Of a stretch of 64,000 nt of DNA, positions 34,006-42,978 are shown in pieces; the first letter of the stretch is position 1, and each line of letters opens with the position of its first letter. The notes under the pieces were generated by a model. It did no database searches. It had not been told where the DNA came from and saw only the letters and a list, made by a program, of their open reading frames with translations. The DNA lies in contig CP074574.1 in the NCBI GenBank assembly GCA_018394295.1, forward strand, positions 33,904 to 97,903, given 5' to 3'. Source of the DNA: Mycoplasmatota bacterium (GTDB lineage: Bacteria > Bacillota_I > Bacilli_A > Haloplasmatales > Haloplasmataceae). Position numbers and translations under genes: made by a program.

Positions 34006-34962
34006 GTGAAATATGGAATTTTAACAAAATCAGAGAATCAGAAATGGAATATATTTATGGAGGGAACAAAGATAAAATTAACTCCAAAAGTTTTTGAAAA
34101 ATATAAAGGACATGAAAATTTATATTCTTTAAAAGGAGAATCTTACAAGGAAAGTACTTATGATATATTTACTACTTATGATGTAATATCTTATTATGAT
34201 GAAGATGAAAATGAACAATTAATGATTGAAGACATCTCATTATGGGATGAAGTTAATTCAATTATGAATAATTATCACCAAAATCCAATAATTAAATTAA
34301 AAATAGATGGGAAAGAAATAATAAAGGAAAACTTAATCGCTAATTTTAATAAAAAAATTGAACAGTATTTAGAACAAAATTTAGATTATGAAGAATATAT
34401 GTTATTTATTGATATTGCTTATAAAAAACAACCTACTTTAAAAAGATGGGGAGTTTACAATCCTAATTTAAAGTTTTTTGAATTCGAACAATATAGTATT
34501 CGACGTTATGACTATGATTCTTATTCAAAATCTTTAGCTACTTTATTAGACCAATCTGATTTTTTAGACATTTTAATTTCATACATTAATAATCAAGAAT
34601 ATTGTCCTTATAACAATGTTAAAATTGAGTTTTTAGATAGAGAATTAAGTACTACTTTAGAGATCAAATTATATTCTTATATAGATGGATTATACAGTGA
34701 TGTAATAGAATCTCCAAAGAATTTTGGTATTTCAAAAGATAATCCAGATATTTATTCTATAGTTAATGCTATTAATGAAAAGGGAGAAGAGTTCACAAAA
34801 AATACTTACTTCTTAATCTTAAGTAATGATGAATATAAAAATCAAGTATTTAAATTATTAGCAGATATAGAAAATGATAATATGCTTCCACTTGATGATT
34901 TAATTTTAGAACATGGTTATGAAATCATTAAAAATTCAAATCAAAGATGTTTATCTTTATAA
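34006..34962 (+). CDS. Array protein, ends in CLSL
   Basis: 318 residues from GTG 34006, eight bases after AGGGAG. The N-terminal KYGILTKSENQKWNIFMEGTKI is strand-rich, the middle aromatic and acidic. Its C-terminal third ends NLDDLILEHGYEIIKN-like, then NQRCLSL. No family recognised. Confidence 0.6.
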   Translation: MKYGILTKSENQKWNIFMEGTKIKLTPKVFEKYKGHENLYSLKGESYKESTYDIFTTYDVISYYDEDENEQLMIEDISLWDEVNSIMNNYHQNPIIKLKIDGKEIIKENLIANFNKKIEQYLEQNLDYEEYMLFIDIAYKKQPTLKRWGVYNPNLKFFEFEQYSIRRYDYDSYSKSLATLLDQSDFLDILISYINNQEYCPYNNVKIEFLDRELSTTLEIKLYSYIDGLYSDVIESPKNFGISKDNPDIYSIVNAINEKGEEFTKNTYFLILSNDEYKNQVFKLLADIENDNMLPLDDLILEHGYEIIKNSNQRCLSL

Positions 34963-34985
34963 TATAGGTAGAAAGAGGGGATATA

Positions 34986-35648
34986 ATGGAAAATCACAAT
35001 GAACAAGAAGTTTATCGATATTATTTAAAATTAAGACCACCTGGTATTGGTACACAACCTAAAGGAACAAATAAAATAGTTAGCTATGATAAAAAAGAAA
35101 ATGTATGGGAACTTAATATTTCTGCGTGGGGGTATGTAGAATATGATAGACTACTAACAGAAAAGGAAATTAATGACTATGAACTATATTTTGATAAGCG
35201 ATATGGAAAACCCTTAAAAATGCCAAATAATGAATGGGATCACCTAGACTATTTAGATAAATTATCTTATATCGTTGATTATGAAAAAAAAGAAATACTT
35301 AATTATATTAAAGACTATGAAGGTTATACATTTAAATTACCTAAATATGATGAAGATGGTTATTTGTATCAATGGTTAATTGTACATCCTTACACTAAAA
35401 AAGAGGATTATAAATGTCAATTAACTTATTTTGATAAAGAAATGAAACCAATAGGTGATTCAGCTGTGAATACTATTGATGAAGTTTCTAATAAACTTTA
35501 TGAATATGGATATAAAAATACAATTTTCAAACTTATTGAAGCAAATAGACCACCACTTTTAGCAAGAGATTTTAAGCAAAAACAACTAAATTATAAACAC
35601 ATTAATCATCCTATCAAGAATAAAAATAACGAGGTGGAACTTACATGA
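34986..35648 (+). CDS. Array protein with YYLKLRPPGIGTQPKG module
   Basis: 220 residues. The N-terminal segment YYLKLRPPGIGTQPKG, then WGYVEYDRLLTEKEINDYEL, matches a small module I recall from many mobile-element proteins of Firmicutes (RPPxPGTxP ... WGYVxYDRxLxxxExxxYEL); its function is not known. Tail NNEVELT. RBS AGAGGGG. Overlaps the next gene. Confidence 0.6.
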   Translation: MENHNEQEVYRYYLKLRPPGIGTQPKGTNKIVSYDKKENVWELNISAWGYVEYDRLLTEKEINDYELYFDKRYGKPLKMPNNEWDHLDYLDKLSYIVDYEKKEILNYIKDYEGYTFKLPKYDEDGYLYQWLIVHPYTKKEDYKCQLTYFDKEMKPIGDSAVNTIDEVSNKLYEYGYKNTIFKLIEANRPPLLARDFKQKQLNYKHINHPIKNKNNEVELT

Positions 35649-36244
35649 GAGTAAATAAATCTACTCATAAGAAAAATGAATTTGAAAAAATCAAAGAACT
35701 TTTTAAAAAATATAAAATTAAATTTGATAAAGAAAAGTACGACAATAATACACTACATGAAAATCTTGAAATAAAGCATTTTGAAGGTATTGAGGAAGCA
35801 AAAGATTTTTTTAATAATGAACTAATTAAGAGCAATCCTAATTATATTAATCGATATTTATATTGGCTATATTTAGATCAAGAGTCAATAAGATTAAATT
35901 CAGAGTTCGGAGAAGTTATTGATTTTGGGAATTGGTTTAGCAATTCAGATGTAAAAATGTGGGATAATTACAAATGGCACTATCCTTCTATATATGAAGA
36001 TTTAGAACGAGAAGTACTTCCTACATACAATTATGATATAAATGTTATGAGAACAGTTTTATATACCGGTGGTAATGCTTATGAAATGGCTAATGATAAA
36101 ATAAAACATAATGAAGAATTTGTTTATGAGTGTATCGTTTATGCTTCTGATAATGATGAAAGAGAAGAAATATTAAATTTAATAGATGAAAATATTAAAT
36201 CAACTATATTAAATAGAATCAAAAAAATAGAACAAATTATTTAA
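35645..36244 (+). CDS. Hypothetical 199-residue array protein
   Basis: RBS GAGGTGG; start overlaps the previous stop. Rich in Tyr/Trp and charged residues. Late segment ATGGNAYEMANDKIKHNEEFVYECIVYASDNDEREEILNL-like resembles degenerate helical repeats. No tail motif. Unknown. Confidence 0.55.
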   Translation: MRVNKSTHKKNEFEKIKELFKKYKIKFDKEKYDNNTLHENLEIKHFEGIEEAKDFFNNELIKSNPNYINRYLYWLYLDQESIRLNSEFGEVIDFGNWFSNSDVKMWDNYKWHYPSIYEDLEREVLPTYNYDINVMRTVLYTGGNAYEMANDKIKHNEEFVYECIVYASDNDEREEILNLIDENIKSTILNRIKKIEQII

Positions 36245-36247
36245 TTC

Positions 36248-36313
36248 TTTTTATACAAATTTATACATTTATTTATACATTTTATTGCATTTTTATACAT
36301 AAAATGATAAAAT
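36248..36313 (+). promoter_or_regulatory. Family B promoter with four TTATACA boxes
   Basis: TTGCAT (36285), 17 bases starting TTTTATACAT, TAAAAT (36308). TTATACA boxes start at 36251, 36261, 36273 and 36293, spaced 10, 12 and 20 bases, so they lie on one face of the helix. This suggests a cooperative regulator. Confidence 0.65.
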
Positions 36314-36346
36314 AAATATATAGTATCCTAGAAAAAGAGGTGTCAA

Positions 36347-36550
36347 ATGAGAAAATACAAGTTTATATTAAAAATAACTAAAAATGGAATTAATCGTGAA
36401 ATCACAAGAGAAATTGAAGTAAATAGAGAGCTAAATGTTAATAATAAAGAAGAGGTAAATGAATTTATTAAAAAATTCGAATTACTGAATGCAGTAGAAA
36501 ATGGGTTTATAGACTCTTATGAAGTAAAGGATTGTTTTGAATTATCGTAA
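36347..36550 (+). CDS. Hypothetical 67-residue protein, ends in FELS
   Basis: RBS AAGAGGTG. A strand-rich start (KYKFILKITKNGINREITREIEVNRE) followed by helix. Single-gene transcript from a family B promoter. Unknown. Confidence 0.55.
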   Translation: MRKYKFILKITKNGINREITREIEVNRELNVNNKEEVNEFIKKFELLNAVENGFIDSYEVKDCFELS

Positions 36551-36560
36551 ACCCTTAATA

Positions 36561-36629
36561 ACTACATTTGCAATACATAAACATCTAATACACTACAAAT
36601 GCAATACTGAAAAACTACAAATGCAATAC
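36561..36629 (+). repeat. Three 16-base direct repeats
   Basis: ACTACAAATGCAATAC at 36592-36607 and 36614-36629, with a one-arm variant ACTACATTTGCAATAC at 36561-36576. Spacing of starts is 31 and 22 bases. They lie between a gene end and a terminator, so they may bind a protein or mark a mobile or partition site. Confidence 0.7.
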
Positions 36630-36634
36630 AAATT

Positions 36635-36699
36635 AAACACACCTAAAAAATAAGGGTGTGTTTTCATTTGTTGCTTTTTTATATTGGGTGTGGTATCAT
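36635..36699 (+). promoter_or_regulatory. Terminator-promoter cassette, family A
   Basis: Stem AAACACACCTA / TAAGGGTGTGTTTT, then TTGCTT (36671), 17 bases ending TTGGGTGTGG, TATCAT (36694). Confidence 0.8.
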
Positions 36700-36732
36700 T
36701 TAATTAGAATTATTATATTAAGGAGTGAAGTT

Positions 36733-37356
36733 ATGGATTTTAGTATTAAAAATATTAGTAACGGGACTATTAGAGTTGACACAGAATCTTATGGTGGTGT
36801 TTTAGTATTAGAGAGAAATATTATTTTATATGAGTTTTATGGTCTAAAACTATTTAATGATATTGAAGATTATAGTAATTTAAAATTTAATAGCATTAAA
36901 GATTTTTTAATTCATGAATTGAAAATTTTATATGATATACCTAAACATAATAAAGCTTACACATTAAATGATATTAACCAGGCTATTGATAATTTGAAAA
37001 CTATAGAAGGTATTTTTTTGGAACTTATGAAAAACTTATCTAAAACTAATTATAGAAATGGAATATCTTACATTTCGGTTTCTAATAAAAGTTATGATGA
37101 AATGAACTATAGTGAACAAGTAAGTTCTTTATTATCTATTACTTTTAATACTTATTTTGAAAATCAATTTTATGATGATGATTTTGTACCAGGAGAACAT
37201 TTCTATAAATGGCTAGATAGTAACAATATATTCATAAAAAATGATGTTCTTAATGTTAACACAAATGATCGACATCTACAATTCGTTCTTAATGACCTTG
37301 CATTACGAAACAATATAAAAATACAAATTAATCAAAATAAATCTTTAGAATTATAA
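36733..37356 (+). CDS. Array protein, ends in SLEL
   Basis: 207 residues from ATG 36733 behind AAGGAGTG; longer upstream reading crosses the promoter and is rejected. N-terminal strands (FSIKNISNGTIRVDTE, GGVLVLERNIILYEF), then helical. Tail NKSLEL. No family recognised. Confidence 0.6.
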   Translation: MDFSIKNISNGTIRVDTESYGGVLVLERNIILYEFYGLKLFNDIEDYSNLKFNSIKDFLIHELKILYDIPKHNKAYTLNDINQAIDNLKTIEGIFLELMKNLSKTNYRNGISYISVSNKSYDEMNYSEQVSSLLSITFNTYFENQFYDDDFVPGEHFYKWLDSNNIFIKNDVLNVNTNDRHLQFVLNDLALRNNIKIQINQNKSLEL

Positions 37357-37369
37357 GGAGAGAATAAAT

Positions 37370-38059
37370 ATGAGTTTAAGTGAATCAACTAAAAGTATTT
37401 TAAATGAAATTCGTGATACTGAAGATGGGTTTCAAGCTGAAGTAAAAACAACACCTAGAGAAATTAATTTATTCCAAAAAGAAATGGATCCAAAATATAT
37501 TCATGATATAGAGAAAATAAGTAAAAATGTTTATGATATTTGTCTAGGAACTGACTGGCCAATTTCTGTAAAATTAATAGAACTAAAAGAAAATTATCCA
37601 GAATTTTCAATTAAATTAAGTAATAATTATTCGTTGGATAAAACAGATAGTTTATTTCATTCTGGAGTTATTTGTCAAATAAAATATAATGCTTTATTTG
37701 TCAACGTAGAACCAGAAGGTGTAATTGAATTAAATGCAGTTGATATTGAGGAAAAAGAGTTTCTAGCATTTAAAGATACTAATAATACAGGAAAATTAAA
37801 TACTATACTGCAAGAAATGGAAATCACCAATGATGAAGAGTTAAAAGAATTTTTAGAATTAAAACGAGTAAATGTTAAAAACTTTAACTATTTTAGTTTT
37901 AATTTATATGAAAAGGCACCTAATGGTGAATTTAAACAACTTGGAAAATTGTATGAATTTGAAAAAAGAAATTTTAATTTTGTTGAAAAAATCGATGAAA
38001 TTATAAAAGACTTCCAAAAAATTACACAAAAATCAATACAGGCTAACTTAGATTTGTAG
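37370..38059 (+). CDS. Array protein, ends in NLDL
   Basis: 229 residues, RBS AAGGAGAG. Acidic; a C-terminal helical segment and tail IQANLDL. No family recognised. Co-transcribed with 36733 and the broken gene at 38072. Confidence 0.6.
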   Translation: MSLSESTKSILNEIRDTEDGFQAEVKTTPREINLFQKEMDPKYIHDIEKISKNVYDICLGTDWPISVKLIELKENYPEFSIKLSNNYSLDKTDSLFHSGVICQIKYNALFVNVEPEGVIELNAVDIEEKEFLAFKDTNNTGKLNTILQEMEITNDEELKEFLELKRVNVKNFNYFSFNLYEKAPNGEFKQLGKLYEFEKRNFNFVEKIDEIIKDFQKITQKSIQANLDL

Positions 38060-38265
38060 GAGAGGTTAAGTATGGAACAATTAAATATATATAATTTTAT
38101 AGATGATGAAAAAATTACTATTTCGGATAAAGATTATCAATTACTTCTTTCTAATATTGACACAACAGAAGATGATGAAAGAGTTTTAACAAAACAAGAG
38201 TTACAAGAACGTTTCGACACTCTGATTTATGTTATTAATCACAGTAAATATAAGAATTATTTTAT

Positions 38266-39706
38266 CCAAAACTAACAAGAATACTCCCACTTCTATAAGT
38301 GGTGGGATGAATTGTTCTTATTTAAAATTACTAAATATAATTTAGGTAAATATTAAAATATGGTATAATTATTGTATAGAAAAGAGGTGAATTAATAATG
38401 AAATTATCCTTTAAATTTAAGCCTAAATTCAGTTCTATACAGTTACAAATGATGGAAGAATTATCCTTTCATACTACAAAGTTATATAACATCGCAAATT
38501 ACATCTGTAGGGAAGAACAATATAAACCATATATCCAACTAGAAAAAGATTTAAAAGTGAATAGGCATAGAGATTTCCTTCATTCACATACCTATCAACA
38601 TTGTCTTAAGGTTCTAGAAAAGAATTGGAAATCTTATTTTAAGAGTTTAGCTGATTATAAGAACCATCCACATAAATATAAAGGTGAACCAGGTAGACCA
38701 AAATATAAAAACCTTAAGGATAATAAGAATGAGATTATCTTTACCAAATTAGCTATTCGATTTAAAAATAATCAATTGATGTTATCTTTATCTAAAACTA
38801 TACAATCCAATTTTAAGGTGAACAGTCTTAATTTTGAGGTACCTGATAAACTTCAAAGCCTTGTTAATTGGAATAGTATTAATCAAGTTAAAGTTAAGTA
38901 TGATCATCAAATTAAATCCTGGTATTTGATAATAATCTATGAAAAAGAAGAATTAATCAATCATTCTACAAATGTTATGGCCATAGATTTAGGACTTAAT
39001 AATTTAGCTACATTAACCTTCAAAGAAACAAATAATTCTTATGTAGTCTCTGGTAAAAAGCTAAAGAGTATTAATTCGTATATAAATAAGAAAATTGCAA
39101 ATTTACAAAGTATTGAAATGAAAAAACATGGAAGTATGCAGTTTAAAAATACTAAAAGAATTAACAATTTGAGAACATATCGTGAAAACTATGTATTAGA
39201 TTATTTGCACAAGGTTAGTTATCGAGTAATCAAATTAGCAGAAGAACATCAAGTAGGCAAAATTATTATTGGTGATTTAACTGATATTAAGCAAGGTGTA
39301 AGTTATAATAAATTATTTGTACAAATTCCTATTCAAAAATTAGCTAACATGATCGAGTACAAAGCTAAATTAAATGGGCTAAAAATTGAATACCAGGAAG
39401 AAAGTTATACCAGTGGATGTAGTGCAGTTGATCTTGAACCGGTAACAAATTTTTTCTATAACAAGAAACGTAGAATACATAGAGGATTATTTGAATCGAG
39501 TATTGGCACTATTAATGCAGATGTTAATGGTTCACTCAACATACTAAGAAAAAATGAAGAATGTATTCCTAAAATAGTTTTGACTATGAGGGATAAGGGT
39601 TATGTGTTCAGCCCAGTAAGAATAAGGGTTGCTTGTTAAAGCAAGTGGGAACTTAAATACCAAACTTCTTATGAAGCTTCTACTTCTATAAGTAGGGGTA
39701 GTTCAC
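38266..39706 (+). mobile_element. IS605-type element with tnpB only
   Basis: Inserted after TTTAT. Left end CCAAAACTAACAAGAATA with hairpin CCCACTTCTATAAGTGG; right end hairpin TACTTCTATAAGTA ending GTAGTTCAC. Boundaries are fixed by the restored frame of the interrupted gene. It lacks tnpA but shares ends with the element at 12196, so it could move in trans. Confidence 0.85.
38398..39639 (+). CDS. tnpB: TnpB-family protein (IS1341-like branch)
   Basis: 413 residues, RBS AAGAGGTG. RuvC-type motifs: AIDLGLNNL near residue 196, IIIGDLTDI (Gly-Asp where Glu is usual) and NADVNGSLNI near residue 370. The four-cysteine finger is reduced to a single Cys (YTSGCSAVDLEP), as in the IS891/IS1136/IS1341 branch. 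Nuclease activity is therefore uncertain. RNA-guided function would use the right-end RNA at about 39600-39706. Confidence 0.85.
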   Translation: MKLSFKFKPKFSSIQLQMMEELSFHTTKLYNIANYICREEQYKPYIQLEKDLKVNRHRDFLHSHTYQHCLKVLEKNWKSYFKSLADYKNHPHKYKGEPGRPKYKNLKDNKNEIIFTKLAIRFKNNQLMLSLSKTIQSNFKVNSLNFEVPDKLQSLVNWNSINQVKVKYDHQIKSWYLIIIYEKEELINHSTNVMAIDLGLNNLATLTFKETNNSYVVSGKKLKSINSYINKKIANLQSIEMKKHGSMQFKNTKRINNLRTYRENYVLDYLHKVSYRVIKLAEEHQVGKIIIGDLTDIKQGVSYNKLFVQIPIQKLANMIEYKAKLNGLKIEYQEESYTSGCSAVDLEPVTNFFYNKKRRIHRGLFESSIGTINADVNGSLNILRKNEECIPKIVLTMRDKGYVFSPVRIRVAC

Positions 39707-40170
39707 TCTATCAGATAACCCATTTTTACACCCTTATGTTACAAAAAACGATTCTGGTAGTTTTCCTACTATTGAAACCACATTACATGTTTTTGGAAAA
39801 GACGTTGCAAAATTAGATTTTTGGTTATATTTAAATAAATATGAATTTACAATGGATTATAATACCAATGATGGTCGAGTCGGTTATAAAGGATTGGGAA
39901 AACCTTGTTCTTTAACAGAAGTTAGAAATGGTGCTTTAGATGATATGCTAGACTATGAAATTAATTCATATCGACTCGAATTAGATAAATATTTAGAAAA
40001 CAAAAAAGCACATCCGGGAACTACTGCTATTGAAAATGATAAATCAAAAAATTGTGAATATAATCGTTTGCATAGGCAAGTTTCATTAGCATTAGATATG
40101 TGAATAAATCTGATGGGGTAGTTCACTTATTCAATAACAAAGAATATAGAAATGAGTTCACAATTGTCAT

Positions 40171-40238
40171 AAAACCACATCCATTATTTTTGGGTGTGGT
40201 TTTATTTTGTTGCTTTTCTGTATTGGGTGTGGTATCAT
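40171..40238 (+). promoter_or_regulatory. Terminator-promoter cassette, family A
   Basis: Stem AAAACCACATCCA / TGGGTGTGGTTTT, then TTGCTT (40210), 17 bases ending TTGGGTGTGG, TATCAT (40233). Here the terminator right arm also contains GGGTGTGG exactly. Confidence 0.85.
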
Positions 40239-40291
40239 TAATAAAGAGTCAAATGAATTATATTAAATGCAAAAGGAGATGTGATTAATCT

Positions 40292-41323
40292 ATGTCAGTA
40301 AATAACATTAAAGATGTTCAAAGTGCATATCAAAATAAAGTTAATGAAAAAATCAAAAAGATTAAAGAAACTTTAGCAAATGGAATTAAAAATGCTACTA
40401 ATGATCCTAAAAAATATAAAGAATTACTTGATTTTACAAAAAAATTCACTAATTATTCTATGAATAATACTATGATCATTTTTTTAACTGGATTAATACG
40501 AGGTAAAGACTATCAATTTTGTAGGACTTTTAAACAATGGAATAAAGAAGGAATTAAAATTAATCCTGGTGAAGTTGCAATATATATTTTAGCTCCAAAT
40601 ACCTATAAAATTCATATAATAAGAGATTTGCAAGAACAAAAGGAACTTACTGTGTATGACAACTATTATAAAACTAATAAATTAAAATATGAAAATAAAA
40701 ATAAATATAAATATATAAGATATGAAACAAGATTATCAAATAAGAATCCATACCGAACTTTACCTATATTTGATATATCGCAAACAAATGCTCCGATGGA
40801 ATATTTACCAAAAGTTTTACAAGGTTTAAAAGAAAAAAATATTCCAAATGAAATTCAATTAAAGTTAGTAGAATCTTATATAACTAATGAAATTGAGCTA
40901 CCTATAGAGTACATTGATTATGGAATTGCTGGGAAAAAAGGTGCTTTGCATTTAAATCCAGATGATACATTTAAAATTACACTAAATTCGAGAAATACAC
41001 ATACTCAAAGTGTTAAAACTCTACTTCACGAACTAGGACATCATGTGTTTGAACATTTAGTAGAAAAAGATAAATACACAAAAAATGAAAAAGAAGTAAT
41101 GGCTGAATCTTTCGCCTACATAGTAAGTAATTACTTTGGACTAGATACTAGTGAATATTCATTTGATTATATAGCTGGATGGAAAGGCGAAGTGGTAGAT
41201 GATATGAGATATGAAGATATACTTTCGACCGTATTAAGTAAAAGTGAAAAATCTATTAAAAGTATAGAAAATTACTATCAAAAATCTATAAATAAAGAAT
41301 TTACTCCAGGAATAGCTGTATAA
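40292..41323 (+). CDS. ArdC-like antirestriction/metallopeptidase protein
   Basis: 343 residues. The N-terminal ArdC-type single-strand DNA-binding region shows NYSMNNTMIIF, FKQWNKEGIKINPGEVAIYILAP and LPIFDISQT. The C-terminal zincin has LLHELGHHVFEH (HExxH) near residue 244 and EVMAESFAYIV as third-ligand helix. ArdC proteins protect incoming plasmid DNA during transfer. It has a family A promoter in common with the primase. Apparently intact. Confidence 0.85.
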   Translation: MSVNNIKDVQSAYQNKVNEKIKKIKETLANGIKNATNDPKKYKELLDFTKKFTNYSMNNTMIIFLTGLIRGKDYQFCRTFKQWNKEGIKINPGEVAIYILAPNTYKIHIIRDLQEQKELTVYDNYYKTNKLKYENKNKYKYIRYETRLSNKNPYRTLPIFDISQTNAPMEYLPKVLQGLKEKNIPNEIQLKLVESYITNEIELPIEYIDYGIAGKKGALHLNPDDTFKITLNSRNTHTQSVKTLLHELGHHVFEHLVEKDKYTKNEKEVMAESFAYIVSNYFGLDTSEYSFDYIAGWKGEVVDDMRYEDILSTVLSKSEKSIKSIENYYQKSINKEFTPGIAV

Positions 41324-41340
41324 ATATGAAATATATTGTT

Positions 41341-41368
41341 AAAAACTGGTTGATTTACCGGTTTTTTT
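41341..41368 (+). terminator. Terminator of the ArdC-like gene
   Basis: AAACTGGT / ACCGGTTT with seven T. Confidence 0.75.
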
Positions 41369-41544
41369 GTTTTATAATGATGTTAAGCTAATAAAAATTA
41401 ACTATGTAAAGATTAATAACCAAGACTATGAAACATTGATATTAGTATGTTTATAATTTAATATGCTAGTGTCTTAATTCATATGTTTTAAGGCACTTTT
41501 CTTATTGTTTTAGGGAGTAGAACATACATATAGAGGTGGTAAAG
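41369..41544 (+). promoter_or_regulatory. Leader of the rep-like gene with second hairpin
   Basis: Contains AGTGTCTTAA ... TTAAGGCACTTTT (about 41469-41501), a terminator-like hairpin 45 bases before the rep start, and -10-like TATAAT at 41380 and 41453. The layout suggests attenuation of rep expression. No countertranscript promoter could be assigned with confidence. Confidence 0.35.
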
Positions 41545-42885
41545 ATGGAAGATATCAAAACTATTTTGAAAAATTTCAAAGAGACTGAATTTGATACAGT
41601 CATTGAAGAAGAAAATATATATAGTAAGGGCTATGCAAAAAACCCACAAATAATTAATAGAGACAGAAGATTACCAATTGAAGCAAAAGTATTATACAGT
41701 CTATTCAAATTATATAGTAACAACACGTCTGACAATAGAAATTATTTTCCAAAGGTTGAAAATATAATAAAAATGCTTAAAATCGGATATAAACGCTACT
41801 ATGATAAGGGATTACATCCATTATTAAAATATAATTATATTACAATTAAGATGAACTATAACAATGGTACCAGAAGTAATAATACATATATAATTATGAG
41901 TAAACCTAATTTTGAGTTAGATAAAGATTTAATTGATTATCTTGAAGAAGATGAACTTAATCAAAATATACTAGTTCATGGGAAATATGGACTTACACCA
42001 AGAAAAGTTATGCTAGATGATAATTTAAGTATAGTTGCAAAAGCAATTTATTTGTATTTATCTTCTTTTGCCGGTAACGATGGTTTTTGTTTCCCTAATA
42101 AAGAATTAATGATGAATGAATTAGATTTAAAAAAAGCTCGTTTCGATGATCACTTAAAACTTTTAAAAATCAATAATTATATTGAAACAGCACAAATGCG
42201 TAATGGAAAATATAATGGTGGAAATGTATACTATATAGTAGAAAATCCTAATCCTAAAAATTATACAGAGAAAAAAAGATTTGTTTATATCAGAGATACT
42301 AAACAAAATAAAAATACATTAATCAAAATAAAAAAATCAAAACATGAGGATATAGAAACATCACCTGTTAATCAAGATAAAGAAATTAATCAAAAAACAA
42401 ACTATCTTTTTTATATTCAAAAATTCTATAACCAATCTTTATCAAGTGATGAACAACGGATTAAACTAGAGGGTAGGTTTAATCCAATATTCAAACAATA
42501 TGTTGATGAATTAAAATATCTAGATCATAAAAACATTAACTTTAATGAATTATCAGAAATTTTAAATGTAATTATAGATTTCTTTTTAAGAACTATAATA
42601 GATAAAAATGGTGACATTGTCACTTACCCAATAAAAGGCTATGATACTCAAATAGAATTTATCCAAGATACCATATACAAATGTTTTGATTTAAATATTT
42701 TGAAGGCTATCCAAGAAAACTTATCACGTTATAAAAAAAGCACAAAAAACACTGAAGGTTTCTTAATTACAACTATTTATACAGCTTGCAAATCTACTTA
42801 TAATGCTAATAAATTTAGAGATAATTTTGATAATGAACAATTGAAGCAACTTAAAGAAGTATTGGACCACAAGAATCATAATTGA
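41545..42885 (+). CDS. Probable replication initiator with two winged-helix domains
   Basis: 446 residues from ATG 41545 behind AGAGGTGG. Two similar winged-helix units: residues about 35-95 (LPIEAKVLYSLFKLY...FPKVENIIKMLKIGYKRYYDKGLHPLLKYNYI) and about 155-215 (LSIVAKAIYLYLSSFAGNDGFCFPNKELMMNELDL). This recalls RepA_N-type and DnaD-like plasmid proteins. Downstream lie four 25-bp direct repeats and a primase gene, which support the rep call. Confidence 0.6.
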   Translation: MEDIKTILKNFKETEFDTVIEEENIYSKGYAKNPQIINRDRRLPIEAKVLYSLFKLYSNNTSDNRNYFPKVENIIKMLKIGYKRYYDKGLHPLLKYNYITIKMNYNNGTRSNNTYIIMSKPNFELDKDLIDYLEEDELNQNILVHGKYGLTPRKVMLDDNLSIVAKAIYLYLSSFAGNDGFCFPNKELMMNELDLKKARFDDHLKLLKINNYIETAQMRNGKYNGGNVYYIVENPNPKNYTEKKRFVYIRDTKQNKNTLIKIKKSKHEDIETSPVNQDKEINQKTNYLFYIQKFYNQSLSSDEQRIKLEGRFNPIFKQYVDELKYLDHKNINFNELSEILNVIIDFFLRTIIDKNGDIVTYPIKGYDTQIEFIQDTIYKCFDLNILKAIQENLSRYKKSTKNTEGFLITTIYTACKSTYNANKFRDNFDNEQLKQLKEVLDHKNHN

Positions 42886-42897
42886 TGTAAACACTTA

Positions 42898-42931
42898 AAC
42901 CATCTTTTCTAATCAACAAGATGGTTATTTT
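42898..42931 (+). terminator. Terminator of rep-like gene
   Basis: AACCATCTT / AAGATGGTT followed by ATTTTG. Confidence 0.65.
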
Positions 42932-42978
42932 GCCTATGAAAATGCATTCTATACTGAATTCTACAAACAAATTTTTAT

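Larger units (their letters stand above)
38072..40103 (+). pseudogene. Array gene split by IS605-type insertion
   Basis: The 5' part (38072-38265) begins MEQLNIYNFIDDEK, a QL-type motif at the N-terminus like that of the 62354 product. The 3' part runs 39707-40103 and ends LHRQVSLALDM. Joining base 38265 to 39707 restores one continuous frame through ...KNYFILSDNPFLHPY..., giving about 196 residues. The insertion supplies an early stop after FIQN. Function of the intact protein unknown. Confidence 0.75.

Noticed and set aside
40100..40288. 62-codon open frame
   Set aside because: It runs through the terminator-promoter cassette before the ArdC-like gene and has no ribosome site.
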